Assembly (NCBI RefSeq): GCF_016653355.1
Contig: NZ_NHSK01000200.1
Location: 1-34,570 of the forward strand
Source: Rhodoplanes elegans
GTDB lineage: Bacteria > Pseudomonadota > Alphaproteobacteria > Rhizobiales > Xanthobacteraceae
DNA: 34,570 nucleotides
Reading direction: 5' to 3'
Part shown: positions 25,135 through 32,671 of the stretch, piece by piece
Layout: each line of letters opens with the position of its first letter
How positions within the stretch are numbered: the first letter of the stretch is position 1
Translations under genes and position numbers: made by a program
The notes under the pieces: model-generated
Seen by the model: the letters and a program-made list of their open reading frames with translations, nothing else
Told to the model about the DNA's origin: nothing
The model's database searches: none

Positions 25135-25799
25135 GGCGGCGGCTCTCTGAACCTGACGGCGCTCAAGGTCGGCAACCGCTGGAGATCGACCCGACGGACC
25201 GACGCCGTCAGGTCACGCCGGATCGCCCCGGGCAGGGCGGCCAAGGCCGGATCGTCATGATAGCTGATCGCCTTCACGGCGAGGAGCGGGCTGAAGGCTT
25301 CACCATAGATGATGCCGGCCGCCGAGAGCATCGTCGCGAGCGAAAGTCCGCCGCCCGTGAGCAGGGCATGGATGTCCAGATAATCCTTCAGCTCGGCCCG
25401 CTGGGTCACCACGGCCACCTTCATGCCAGCCAGATCGACGAGCGACGCGACGGGAATCATCGGTCCGTCGACGGATTCGTCCGCCTCCACCTGGCCCAGC
25501 CGCAGTCCTCCGAAATACGACAGCATCACGGGGCCGGACCGGTCCACCCGGACCGTCAGGGTGTTGGCCGCTGATTGCACAACGGACCCGCCGGCGAGAT
25601 ACGAGATTCCGTCGAGCAGATTGGACGGCTGGAACGGACGGCGCGAGAAGAAATCGAAATCCACCGATTCGCGATGTCCCAGCCGGAGTGCGATCGCTGT
25701 TCCGCCGTACAGCGTGAAGCTGTTCGGCGTCGCGGCGAGCTCGGCCCAGAGGGTCCGCTGAGGTGCGGCAAGGATTTGAAGCTTCGGCCTGAACATCAA
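25131..25799 (-). CDS. AbiEii/AbiGii-type nucleotidyltransferase (candidate toxin)
   Basis: This 222-residue protein belongs to the DUF1814 nucleotidyltransferase group. Evidence is the GGTA loop at 32-35 (FTLYGGTAIALRLGH), the acidic pair D47 and D49 in ESVDFDFFS, and the later motif LAGMKVAVVTQRAELKDYLD at 123-142 with the family's K127, R134, K138 and D139. Family members include toxins of type IV toxin-antitoxin and phage-defence systems, some of which add nucleotides to tRNA. All key residues appear present. It comes first in a two-gene unit, with the 97-residue partner downstream, the reverse of the common AbiEi-AbiEii order. No AbiEi-like winged-helix antitoxin is found. Confidence 0.82.
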   Translation of the reverse strand: MMFRPKLQILAAPQRTLWAELAATPNSFTLYGGTAIALRLGHRESVDFDFFSRRPFQPSNLLDGISYLAGGSVVQSAANTLTVRVDRSGPVMLSYFGGLRLGQVEADESVDGPMIPVASLVDLAGMKVAVVTQRAELKDYLDIHALLTGGGLSLATMLSAAGIIYGEAFSPLLAVKAISYHDDPALAALPGAIRRDLTASVRRVDLQRLPTLSAVRFREPPP

Positions 25800-26075
25800 T
25801 CAATTGTCGCGCTCGACCATCCCGGTGTGAAGATGCCGGCGGAACCGGTGGCCGATCGGCGGGTGCAGACCGGTGCCGTCGCGATCGGGGGCCGTCGTCG
25901 TGAGGCGACGGTGTGCGATCGCGAGTGTCTGCAGACGACAGTCTGCATTCGACCCGCGCACACGATGACCCGGACGCCAATCTCGCGATTGGATCCGGGT
26001 CCCGCCGCAACGCTCCGGGAAGGAGTGACGACAGCCCCCGCAACGAGAGACGTCTCGTCGGCGGTGGATCGGCCC

Positions 26076-26104
26076 GTCGAAGGCGTTCTAGAACCGCCTT
26101 CGAC
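26076..26104. repeat. Near-perfect 29-bp palindrome
   Basis: GTCGAAGGCG (26076-26085) and CGCCTTCGAC (26095-26104) are perfectly complementary, and the loop TTCTAGAAC is itself almost palindromic. It is the strongest dyad in the region upstream of the nucleotidyltransferase gene. Confidence 0.92.
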
Positions 26105-26316
26105 CGACTTCCCGCGCCTCCCTGGGCTCGCGACAGGTGCGCCCCGGCACAGTCAGGGCGACTGTCACCCACGGACCCGCAGGCCACGCTCTCCAGGCCG
26201 GACACCGGCAGGGCGCCGACATCCGGTCCAGGATCGAGAATGCTCGATCATTCTGCTTAAGGGTCGGTGAAGAGTCGAGCCCGTCTTCGCGCCACCGATG
26301 GATGATCGCGCCACAT

Positions 26317-26335
26317 CCGCCGGAGCGGCCGGCGG
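26317..26335. repeat. GC-rich hairpin just after ptxE
   Basis: CCGCCGG and CCGGCGG form a 7-bp stem with loop AGCGG, 4 nt beyond the ptxE stop. There is no T-run, so it is at best part of a non-canonical terminator or a 3'-end stabiliser. Confidence 0.5.
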
Positions 26336-26339
26336 CGCG

Positions 26340-27254
26340 TCAGGCGGGCGCGCGGTGTGCGGCGCCGATCGTGGCCCCGCGGATCGCGTGCGCGGCGAAG
26401 CGGGCCGCGGCGGCGGTGGGCGGCAGCGCCTCCGGCACGACGAGGCGGAGCGCCTTCACCAGCGTCGCGTCGGCGACCGGCAGGGCGACGAGATGGCCGG
26501 CCGCGACCTCGTCGGCGACCGCCGAGGCGAGCACGATCGACACGCCGAGCCCGGCCCGCACGGCACGCTTCACCGCCTCGGTGCTGCCGAAGCCGCCGGT
26601 TGTCGCGAGGCGGTCGGCGGCGGCGCCGAGCGCGGCGCGCAGCAGCGTGCCGGTGCCGGTGCCGGGCTCGCCGCCGAGCAGCCGCACGTCGGCGAGATCG
26701 GCGACCGTCACGTCGGCACGGCGCGCCCACGGATGCGACGGCGGCACGATCACGACCAGCGGCTCGCGCCGCCAGGTCTCCGCCCGAAAGCCCGGCCGGT
26801 CGTCCCACCATTCCATCAGCGCCACGTCGGCGCGACCGCGCACCAGACGCTCGGCCACGTCCGGGTTGGGGCCGATCCACAGGTCGACAGCGGGCGCGAC
26901 CTCGGCCGGCCGGGCGCTCTCGGCCCGCTGGAACTCGGCCAGCATCACGTTGAGCAGATAGACGCCGACATTGCTGGCGGCGGCGATGCGCAGGGGCGCG
27001 GTGCGCACCAGCCGGCGCGCCTCCTCGGCCGTCGTGATCAGGGCGCGGGCGAGCGGCAGGAAGGCGAGTCCCTGCGTCGTCGGGCCGACGCGGCCGCGGG
27101 CGCGATCGACCAGCGGCGCGGCGAGGTCCTCCTCCAGCAGATCGAGATGCGCCAGCACGGTCGACGGCGACAGCGCGAGGCCGCGGGCGGCGGCGCGCAC
27201 GCCGCCCTGCTCGATCACGGCCAGGAACGAGCGGACATGGACGAGGTTCAGCAT
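26340..27254 (-). CDS. ptxE: LysR-family regulator, PtxE type
   Basis: This 304-residue LysR-type regulator has an N-terminal winged HTH at about 5-62 (VRSFLAVIEQGGVRAAARGL then LSPSTVLAHLDLLEEDLAAP) and a substrate-binding domain from about 85 to 295. It starts with ATG at 27254, which overlaps the last 7 nt of ptxD, so both are made together. A LysR gene directly after ptxD is the ptxE position of the Pseudomonas stutzeri ptxABCDE operon. The name rests on that position; the sequence alone shows only the family. Its effector, perhaps phosphite, is not known from sequence. Confidence 0.83.
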   Translation of the reverse strand: MLNLVHVRSFLAVIEQGGVRAAARGLALSPSTVLAHLDLLEEDLAAPLVDRARGRVGPTTQGLAFLPLARALITTAEEARRLVRTAPLRIAAASNVGVYLLNVMLAEFQRAESARPAEVAPAVDLWIGPNPDVAERLVRGRADVALMEWWDDRPGFRAETWRREPLVVIVPPSHPWARRADVTVADLADVRLLGGEPGTGTGTLLRAALGAAADRLATTGGFGSTEAVKRAVRAGLGVSIVLASAVADEVAAGHLVALPVADATLVKALRLVVPEALPPTAAAARFAAHAIRGATIGAAHRAPA

Positions 27255-28285
27255 GGCACGGCTTCGGGGCGTGTCGTCACGGCCGGCGTCGGACCGGGCG
27301 GCGTCACGGCGTGCACGGGCGCGCGGCCCTGCAGCACGTCGAGGATGCTCTGCGCGGCGGAGCGCTCGATGGCGCGGCGCAGATCCGTCACGGCCGAGCC
27401 GATATGCGGGGTCAGCACGGTGGCCGCGTCGGCGGCGAGCAGGCGCGGAGCGATCGCGGCGGGGCGATCGGGGCGGGCCCAGTCCTCGCACTCGAACACG
27501 TCGGCCGCGTAGCCGCCGAGCCGGCCGGCGTCGAGCGCCGCGGCGACCGCCGCCTCGTCGACCAGCGAGCCGCGCGCCGGATTGACCAGGAGGGCGCCGG
27601 GCCTCATCCGGGTCAGCGCCGCCGCGTCGATCACGTGCTGGGTGTCGCGGGTGAGCGGCAGCGCCAGCACGACGATGTCGGCGTCGCGGAGCAGCGTGTC
27701 GCGGTCGGCGAGCCGCACGGCCGCGTCGAGCGGCGGCGCGATCGCCGCGACGGCGGCGTCGTGCGCGAGCAGGCGGCAGTCGAACGCCACGAGCCGGGCC
27801 GCGATCGCCTGCCCGACCTTGCCGAAGCCGAGAATCCCGACCGTCGCGCCGGCGAGGCCGGTGCCGTAGAGGCGCGGGCGCCAGCCGGAAAAGCCGTCGC
27901 GGCGGATGTCGCGGTCGCCCGTCACGATGTGGCGGCCGAGCGCCAGGATCAGGCCGATGGCGAGCTCGGCGGTCGGCACGGTGAGCAGATCCGGCACGAT
28001 GGTCACGGTGACGCCGCGCGCCGCGGCGGCCTCGACGTCGATGTTGTCGTAGCCCTTGAGAGCCGCGCCGACGACGCGCAGCGACGGGCAGGCGTCGAGG
28101 AACGCCTCATCGATCCGGTCGGTCATGAAGGCGAGGAGGCCGGTCGCGTCACGGCAGCGCGCGCGCACCGCGTCCGGCGTCCACGGCTCCGGCGCATCGT
28201 TGACGTCGAGGACGGCATGCGGGGCGAGCAGCGCGACCGTCTCGGGGAACGGCCGGTTGGTGATCACGACACGCGGACGGGACAT
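27248..28285 (-). CDS. ptxD: Phosphite dehydrogenase PtxD
   Basis: PtxD oxidises phosphite to phosphate with NAD+. The 345-residue protein is a D-2-hydroxyacid dehydrogenase-fold enzyme that follows P. stutzeri PtxD closely over its length, as I recall that sequence: ALKGYDNIDV, VPDLLTVPTAELAIGL, GWRPRLYGTGL, GGYAADVFECEDWAR and LTPHIGSAV. Counterparts of the studied active-site residues are all present: M54, K77, W135, Y140, R238, E267, H294, S297 and R303. The Rossmann loop is GILGFGKVGQA (150-160), and D176 ends the second strand, which suggests NAD rather than NADP. The ATG at 28285 is preferred to one at 28303 because a GAG-rich site precedes it. A palindromic repeat separates it from ptxC. 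Confidence 0.93.
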   Translation of the reverse strand: MSRPRVVITNRPFPETVALLAPHAVLDVNDAPEPWTPDAVRARCRDATGLLAFMTDRIDEAFLDACPSLRVVGAALKGYDNIDVEAAAARGVTVTIVPDLLTVPTAELAIGLILALGRHIVTGDRDIRRDGFSGWRPRLYGTGLAGATVGILGFGKVGQAIAARLVAFDCRLLAHDAAVAAIAPPLDAAVRLADRDTLLRDADIVVLALPLTRDTQHVIDAAALTRMRPGALLVNPARGSLVDEAAVAAALDAGRLGGYAADVFECEDWARPDRPAAIAPRLLAADAATVLTPHIGSAVTDLRRAIERSAAQSILDVLQGRAPVHAVTPPGPTPAVTTRPEAVPC

Positions 28286-28351
28286 TCTGCTCTCGTTTCT
28301 CATAAGGTCTCGGGTGATCGGCCCCGGGGCCTCACCAAAGGCGCGGCTTTC

Positions 28352-28492
28352 ACCTCTCCCCGGCGGGGAGAGGTCGGATCTCGCGCAACAGCGCGAGATC
28401 CGGGTGAGGGGGTGCCGTGCTCACCAACTGACGCTCTAACCCCTCACCCCGACGCGCAAGAGCGCGTCGACCCTCTCCCCTCGGGAGAGGGT
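28352..28492. repeat. Palindromic intergenic repeat (family B) inside the ptx operon
   Basis: A composite of hairpins: CCTCTCCCC/GGGGAGAGG at 28353-28373, GGATCTCGCGC/GCGCGAGATCC at about 28376-28401, CGACGCGC/GCGCGTCG at about 28450-28469, and ACCCTCTCCC/GGGAGAGGGT at 28470-28492. The outer halves also pair with each other. It fills most of the 226-bp gap between ptxC and ptxD. Elements of this look are common in alphaproteobacteria. Confidence 0.9.
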
Positions 28493-28511
28493 AAGAACTC
28501 CGGAAAACTGA

Positions 28512-29309
28512 TCACTTCAGCACGCGGCGCAGTGCGGCGCCGAGCGCGTCGACCAGGGTGACGCAGGCCAGCATGCAGATCAGGATCGCGGACACCTGGG
28601 CGTAGTCGAGCACGCGCAGCGCCGCGATCAGCTCGAAGCCGATGCCGCCGGCGCCGACCGCGCCGAGCACCGTGGAGGCGCGGAAATTGTACTCCCAGCG
28701 GTAGATCGTGACGTCGGCGAGCTGCGGCATCACCTGGGCGACGACGGCGTGCCAGACCACCTGTGGGGTCGTGGCGCCGGTGGCGCGGGCCGCCTCGACG
28801 GGCTTCGGATCGACATGCTCGATGCTCTCGGCGAAGAACTTGCCGACCATGCCGACCGAGTGGAGGCCGAGGGCCAGCACGCCCGGCAGCGCGCCGAAGC
28901 CGACCATCGCGACCAGGATGATCCCCATGATCAGCTCGGGGATCGAGCGCAGCAGATTCAGCATCAGCCGGGCGACGTGATAGACGGCGCGGTTCGGCGT
29001 GGTGTTGCCGGCGGCGAGCAGCGCCAGCGGCAGCGACAGGCCGACCGCGATCGCGGTGCCGGCGATCGACATGGCGAGCGTGTCGGCGAGCGGCCGCAGC
29101 CAGCCGGGGAAGCGGCTGAAGTCGGGCGGGAACATCTCGCGCGAGAGCTGGACGACGGCCGGCCACGCGTCGGCGAAGCGGGCCGGGTCCAGGAGGCCGG
29201 TCAGCGCCATCGCCGTGATCACGACGGCGGCGACCGCGACCGCGAGGCCGGCGCGCCGCAGCCGCGCCGCCCCGTCCTGTGCCAGGATGGCGTCGTAGGC
29301 GAGGCTCAT
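28512..29309 (-). CDS. ptxC: Phosphite/phosphonate ABC transporter permease (PtxC/PhnE type)
   Basis: This 265-residue inner-membrane permease has about six hydrophobic segments (about 22-40, 75-100, 122-142, 144-160, 213-232, 237-258) and the EAA loop VEAARATGATTPQVVW at 171-186 that contacts the ATPase. It matches the PhnE group of phosphonate-type transporters. The ATG at 29309 overlaps the ptxB stop as ATGA. The substrate is inferred to be phosphite because ptxD lies downstream in the same operon; by sequence alone, phosphonate transport would be equally possible. Confidence 0.9.
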   Translation of the reverse strand: MSLAYDAILAQDGAARLRRAGLAVAVAAVVITAMALTGLLDPARFADAWPAVVQLSREMFPPDFSRFPGWLRPLADTLAMSIAGTAIAVGLSLPLALLAAGNTTPNRAVYHVARLMLNLLRSIPELIMGIILVAMVGFGALPGVLALGLHSVGMVGKFFAESIEHVDPKPVEAARATGATTPQVVWHAVVAQVMPQLADVTIYRWEYNFRASTVLGAVGAGGIGFELIAALRVLDYAQVSAILICMLACVTLVDALGAALRRVLK

Positions 29310-30190
29310 CCCTTCACCTTCGAGAGGTCGAGATTGAGCACCTGGGCGGTCTCGCGCAGGATGTCGTAGGCGCGGTCGTCGGTGGCCGCGAAGCCCTCGG
29401 CCCGGAACGTCTTGAGGATCGCGACGTCCTTCATCTCCAGGAACGAAGCGCGGATCGCGTCCTTGAGGGTCGGCGTCAGCGTGCCCTGCATCACCATCGG
29501 ATAGTTGGGGATCGGGTCGCTCTCGGCCAGCACCTTGACCTTGGCGCCGTCGATGGTGCCGCGGGCGACGAGCGCGGCGAAGATCTCCTGGCTCAGCCCG
29601 CCGGCCTGCACCTGGCCGGCCTGCACCGAGCGGGCGACGGCATCGTGGGCGCCGAGATGGACGAACTTGTAGTCGCGCTCGCCGACGAGGCCGTTGCGGG
29701 CGAGCAGCGCGCGCGGGATCAGATGGCTCGAGGTCGAGGCGGCGTCGCCGAAGCCGACCATCTTGCCGCGGATGTCGGCGATCGACTTCACCGGCCCGTC
29801 GGCCTGGACGACGATCACGCCCTTGTAGGTCGGCGAGCCCTTGGCGACGCCGACCGCGAAGGGCTCGATGCCGGGGGCGCGCTGCTTGGCGAGCACGTAG
29901 GAGAGCGGGCCGAAATAGGCGATCTCGATGCGGCCGAACCGCATCGCCTCGATCATCGAGGAATAGTCGGTGGTGACGACCAGCTCGACGTCCTTCTTCA
30001 GCCGGCCCTCCAGATAGAGCTTCAGGGGCTGGGCGTTCTGGATGATGGTCGAGGCGTTCTCGTCCGGCAGCAGCGCGACGCGCAGCTTCGCCGGATCGGC
30101 GGCCTGGGCGAGCGCGCGGGTCACGAGCGGGGCGGCGGCGAGCGTCGTGGCGCCGAGCAGCGTGGCGGAGAGAAAGGTCCGGCGGTCCAT
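29306..30190 (-). CDS. ptxB: Phosphite-binding periplasmic protein (PtxB/PhnD type)
   Basis: This 294-residue solute-binding protein has a twin-arginine-like signal (MDRRTFLSATLLGATTLAAA, cleavage after ALA near residue 28). The mature part follows the PhnD/PtxB pattern: LRVALLPDENASTIIQNAQP, then TTDYSSMIEAMRFGRIEIAY and FGPLSYVLA, then GFGDAASTSSHLIPRALL. Tyr and Ser/Thr residues in these loops bind the oxyanion in related structures. The ATG at 30190 has AAGGA 8 nt upstream; a much longer in-frame extension is the shadow of ptxA. The gene starts 50 nt after ptxA. The presence of ptxD argues for phosphite rather than phosphonate as ligand. Confidence 0.92.
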   Translation of the reverse strand: MDRRTFLSATLLGATTLAAAPLVTRALAQAADPAKLRVALLPDENASTIIQNAQPLKLYLEGRLKKDVELVVTTDYSSMIEAMRFGRIEIAYFGPLSYVLAKQRAPGIEPFAVGVAKGSPTYKGVIVVQADGPVKSIADIRGKMVGFGDAASTSSHLIPRALLARNGLVGERDYKFVHLGAHDAVARSVQAGQVQAGGLSQEIFAALVARGTIDGAKVKVLAESDPIPNYPMVMQGTLTPTLKDAIRASFLEMKDVAILKTFRAEGFAATDDRAYDILRETAQVLNLDLSKVKG

Positions 30191-30240
30191 CGGAAGAGTC
30201 CTTCTGCGGGGATGGCGGTGAGGCGGGTGTGGCGCGCCCG

Positions 30241-31017
30241 TCATTCGGCGGCGGCGACCAGCGGCACGGGAGGCGTGTCCGCGGGCGGCGTGTCGTAGAT
30301 GACGTCGAGCAGGCGGGCCCCGAGCTGCTCCGGCCGGCCGTCGTGGACGACGCGGCCGTGCGACAGCGCGATCACCCGGTCGGCGAAGCGGCGCGCCAGC
30401 GCGACCTGATGCAGGCTGACGATCGCCGTGATGCCGTCCTCGCGGCAGATCCGGTGGAGATCGCCCAGCACCCGCTCGGCGCTGCCGGGATCGAGGCTCG
30501 CCACCGGCTCGTCGGCGAGCACGAGGGTGGGCTCCTGCGCCATCGCGCGGGCGATGCCGACGCGCTGCTGCTGGCCGCCGGAGAGCCGGTCGGCGCGCTC
30601 CAGCGCCCGGTCGAGGATGCCGACGCGGTCGAGCGCGGCGAGCGCCAGCCGCCGGTCGGCGCGCGGCAGCGGAAACAGCGAGCGGAAGAAACCGTGCGCG
30701 GCGAGCCGGCCGGTGAGCACGTTGTCGAGGGCGCTCAAGCGGCCGATCAGGTGATGCTGCTGGAACACCATGCCGGTGCGGCGGCGGTGGCGGCGTCGCG
30801 CCCGCCGGTCGGAAACGATCGAGCCGAGGCCGTCGGCGATCACGTCGCCGGCGGTCGGCGTCACCAGGCCGTTGAGGCAACGCAGCAGCGTCGACTTGCC
30901 GGCCCCCGAAGCGCCGAGCAGCACCGTGAACTCGCCCGGCCGGAAGGCGAGCGAGGTCGGATGCAGGGCGGTGAGGCCGTTCGCATAGGTCACGGTCGCG
31001 TGGTCGAGCCGCAGCAT
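30241..31017 (-). CDS. ptxA: Phosphite/phosphonate ABC transporter ATP-binding protein (PtxA/PhnC type)
   Basis: This 258-residue ABC ATPase has Walker A GASGAGKS at 35-42, the Q-loop FQQHHL at about 85-90, the signature LSGGQQQR at 145-152 and Walker B LVLADEP at 165-171 followed by SLD. An H-loop histidine lies in VSLHQVALA. The GxxGAGKST start and RLSALDNVLTGRL are typical of the PhnC group. It is the first gene of the ptx operon, with a 5' leader that contains a strong hairpin, a -10-like box and a Pho box. No strong ribosome site precedes the ATG at 31017. Confidence 0.92.
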   Translation of the reverse strand: MLRLDHATVTYANGLTALHPTSLAFRPGEFTVLLGASGAGKSTLLRCLNGLVTPTAGDVIADGLGSIVSDRRARRRHRRRTGMVFQQHHLIGRLSALDNVLTGRLAAHGFFRSLFPLPRADRRLALAALDRVGILDRALERADRLSGGQQQRVGIARAMAQEPTLVLADEPVASLDPGSAERVLGDLHRICREDGITAIVSLHQVALARRFADRVIALSHGRVVHDGRPEQLGARLLDVIYDTPPADTPPVPLVAAAE

Positions 31018-31050
31018 GATGATGGCGTCCGCCCGGTGTTCGAGTAGGCC

Positions 31051-31071
31051 GAACGATCAGCGCGATCGTTC
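31051..31071 (-). promoter_or_regulatory. Hairpin in the ptxA leader
   Basis: GAACGATC (31051-31058) and GATCGTTC (31064-31071) form a perfect 8-bp stem with a 5-nt loop, 34 nt before the ptxA ATG. It lies between the predicted transcription start and the ribosome site, so it may protect the mRNA end or be the binding site of a regulator such as PtxE. The role is inference. Confidence 0.55.
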
Positions 31072-31080
31072 ACGAACGCC

Positions 31081-31114
31081 GATCTAGCGGACCCACATGA
31101 CAGCCGGACGACAG
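31081..31114 (-). promoter_or_regulatory. Pho box and promoter of the ptx operon
   Basis: On the minus strand CTGTCGT-CCGG-CTGTCAT (31114-31097) matches the CTGTCAT-N4-CTGTCAT Pho-box consensus with one change (A to G in the first half). Ten nt downstream is a -10-like TAGATC (31086-31081), the spacing expected when PhoB replaces the -35 box. The transcript would start near 31074. This predicts induction of ptxABCDE by phosphate starvation through PhoBR. Confidence 0.82.
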
Positions 31115-31139
31115 GGGACGGACTATAGGACTGAGGTCG

Positions 31140-31226
31140 TCATGGCCGGCCTTGTGCCGGCCATCCACGATCTTGCAGCGCTCGTCGGGTCAAAGACGTG
31201 GATGGCCGGGACGAGCCCGGCCATGA
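31140..31226. repeat. Palindromic intergenic repeat (family C)
   Basis: TCATGGCCGG-type and CCGGCCATGA-type arms enclose inner copies CCGGCCATCCAC and GTGGATGGCCGG, giving a long imperfect cruciform between the Pho box and the end of the PFL gene. Read as protein it gives the frequent spurious peptides MAGLVPAIHDL and MAGTSPAMT. Confidence 0.88.
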
Positions 31227-31263
31227 CCCACTCTGAATATGGCGGCGGGGAAGCGCCCGCCGC

Positions 31264-32634
31264 TCAGTTGATCAGCGCCTGCAGGGGCGCGGGAATGCGG
31301 CCGCCGCGGGCGACGAAGCGGGTGCTGGCCTCGCCATGCACCGGGATGATCGGGGCGCGGCCGAGCAGGCCGCCGAAGTCGACCGTGTCGCCGACCGTCC
31401 GGCCGACCACCGGAATGATGCGGACCGCCGTGGTCTTGCGGTTGATCATGCCGATCGCCGCCTCGTCGGCCATGATGGCGGACAGCGTCGCGGCCGGCGT
31501 GTCGCCCGGCACCGCGATCATGTCGAGGCCGACCGAGCACACCGAGGTCATCGCCTCCAGCTTGTCGATGGTGAGCGTGCCTTTCTCGGCCGCCTCGATC
31601 ATGCCGGCGTCCTCGGAGAGCGGGATGAAGGCGCCCGACAGGCCGCCGACATAGCTCGACGCCATCGCGCCGCCCTTCTTCACGGCGTCGTTCAACAACG
31701 CCAGCGCCGCCGTGGAGCCGTGGGTGCCCACCCGGTCGAGCCCGATCGCCTCGAGGATGCGGGCGACGCTGTCGCGCTCCGCCGGGGTGGGCGCGAGCGA
31801 CAGGTCGATGATGCCGAACGGGATGCCGAGGCGGGCCGCGGCGGCGCGGCCGACCAGCTCGCCGGCCCGGGTGATCTTGAAGGCGGTGCCGCGGATCACC
31901 GCGGTCAGCGCGCCGAAGTCGACGTCGCCCGCCTCCTCGACGGCGCGCAGCACGACGCCGGGGCCGCTGACGCCGACATTGACGACGCAGTCGCTTTCGC
32001 TGGCGCCGTGGAAGGCGCCGGCCATGAACGGGTTGTCCTCGACGGCGTTGCAGAACACCACGAGCTTGGCGCAGCCGATCGAGCCGGCCTCGGCGGTCGC
32101 CGCCGCGATGTCCTTCACGGTGCGGCCCATCAGGCCGATCGCGTCCATGTTGAGCCCGGCCCGGGTCGAGCCGACATTGACCGAGGCGCAGACGCGCCTC
32201 GTCGCGGCGAGCGTGTCGGGCAGCGACGCGATCAGCGCCCTGTCGACCGCGGTCATGCCCTTCTCGACGTGAGCAGAAAAGCCGCCGATGAAGTCGATGC
32301 CGAGCTCGTGGGCGGCGCGGTCGAGCGTCTCGCCGATCCTGATCATCTCGTCCGGCCCGCAGCGGCCGGCGATCAGCGACACCGGCGTCACGGCGATGCG
32401 GTTGTTGACGATCGGGATGCCGAACTCGCGGGCGATCTCGGCCGAGACCTTGGTCAGGTCGCGCGCGACGCGGGTCACCTTGGCGTGGATGTTGGCGCAC
32501 AGCGTGGCGCAGTCGTCGGCGACGCAGTCGAACAGGCTGATGCCGATTGTGACGGTGCGGATGTCGAGCTTCTCGTGCCGCACCATGCCGATGGTCTCGA
32601 GGATTTCCTCACCCGAGAAGCCGAGATGTTTCAT
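31264..32634 (-). CDS. PFL (UPF0210/DUF711) family protein
   Basis: This 456-residue cytoplasmic protein of unknown function has the family's typical segments: [29 protein letters not shown] at the start (shown only in outline), [34 protein letters not shown], and near the end [16 protein letters not shown] with VHGEAS. The structural similarity to pyruvate formate-lyase gave the PFL label; no glycyl-radical motif is seen, so it should not be read as an active PFL. The ATG at 32634 is chosen over a 28-residue extension that comes from an adjacent repeat. An ACT-domain gene upstream is its usual partner in many bacteria. Confidence 0.9.
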   Translation of the reverse strand: MKHLGFSGEEILETIGMVRHEKLDIRTVTIGISLFDCVADDCATLCANIHAKVTRVARDLTKVSAEIAREFGIPIVNNRIAVTPVSLIAGRCGPDEMIRIGETLDRAAHELGIDFIGGFSAHVEKGMTAVDRALIASLPDTLAATRRVCASVNVGSTRAGLNMDAIGLMGRTVKDIAAATAEAGSIGCAKLVVFCNAVEDNPFMAGAFHGASESDCVVNVGVSGPGVVLRAVEEAGDVDFGALTAVIRGTAFKITRAGELVGRAAAARLGIPFGIIDLSLAPTPAERDSVARILEAIGLDRVGTHGSTAALALLNDAVKKGGAMASSYVGGLSGAFIPLSEDAGMIEAAEKGTLTIDKLEAMTSVCSVGLDMIAVPGDTPAATLSAIMADEAAIGMINRKTTAVRIIPVVGRTVGDTVDFGGLLGRAPIIPVHGEASTRFVARGGRIPAPLQALIN

Positions 32635-32671
32635 GGCTCGTCTTTCATCCCGATGATGCGAGCGGCGCGGT

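Larger units (their letters stand above)
25800..26339. other. 540-bp non-coding region rich in inverted repeats
   Basis: No gene is supported here. Nine inverted repeats occur: 25879-25924 (nested, 9 and 6 bp), 25930-25947 (7 bp), 25977-25992 (6 bp), 26047-26056 (10-bp palindrome), 26076-26104 (10 bp), 26149-26165 (6 bp), 26197-26209 (5 bp), 26232-26249 (7 bp) and 26317-26335 (7 bp). Sequences differ from one to another. The region lies downstream of ptxE and upstream of the nucleotidyltransferase gene on the same strand, so it may be transcribed. It could be a structured RNA, a set of protein-binding sites, or debris of a mobile element. Confidence 0.6.

Noticed and set aside
25300-26205. 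Long minus-strand frame across the region upstream of the nucleotidyltransferase
   Set aside because: It overlaps the nucleotidyltransferase in another frame, has no motif, and runs through most of the palindromes. Codon use looks random.
31097-31654. Plus-strand frame starting in the Pho box and reading MAGLVPAIHDL
   Set aside because: It is translation of a palindromic repeat followed by antisense of the PFL gene; this peptide is a well-known annotation artefact.
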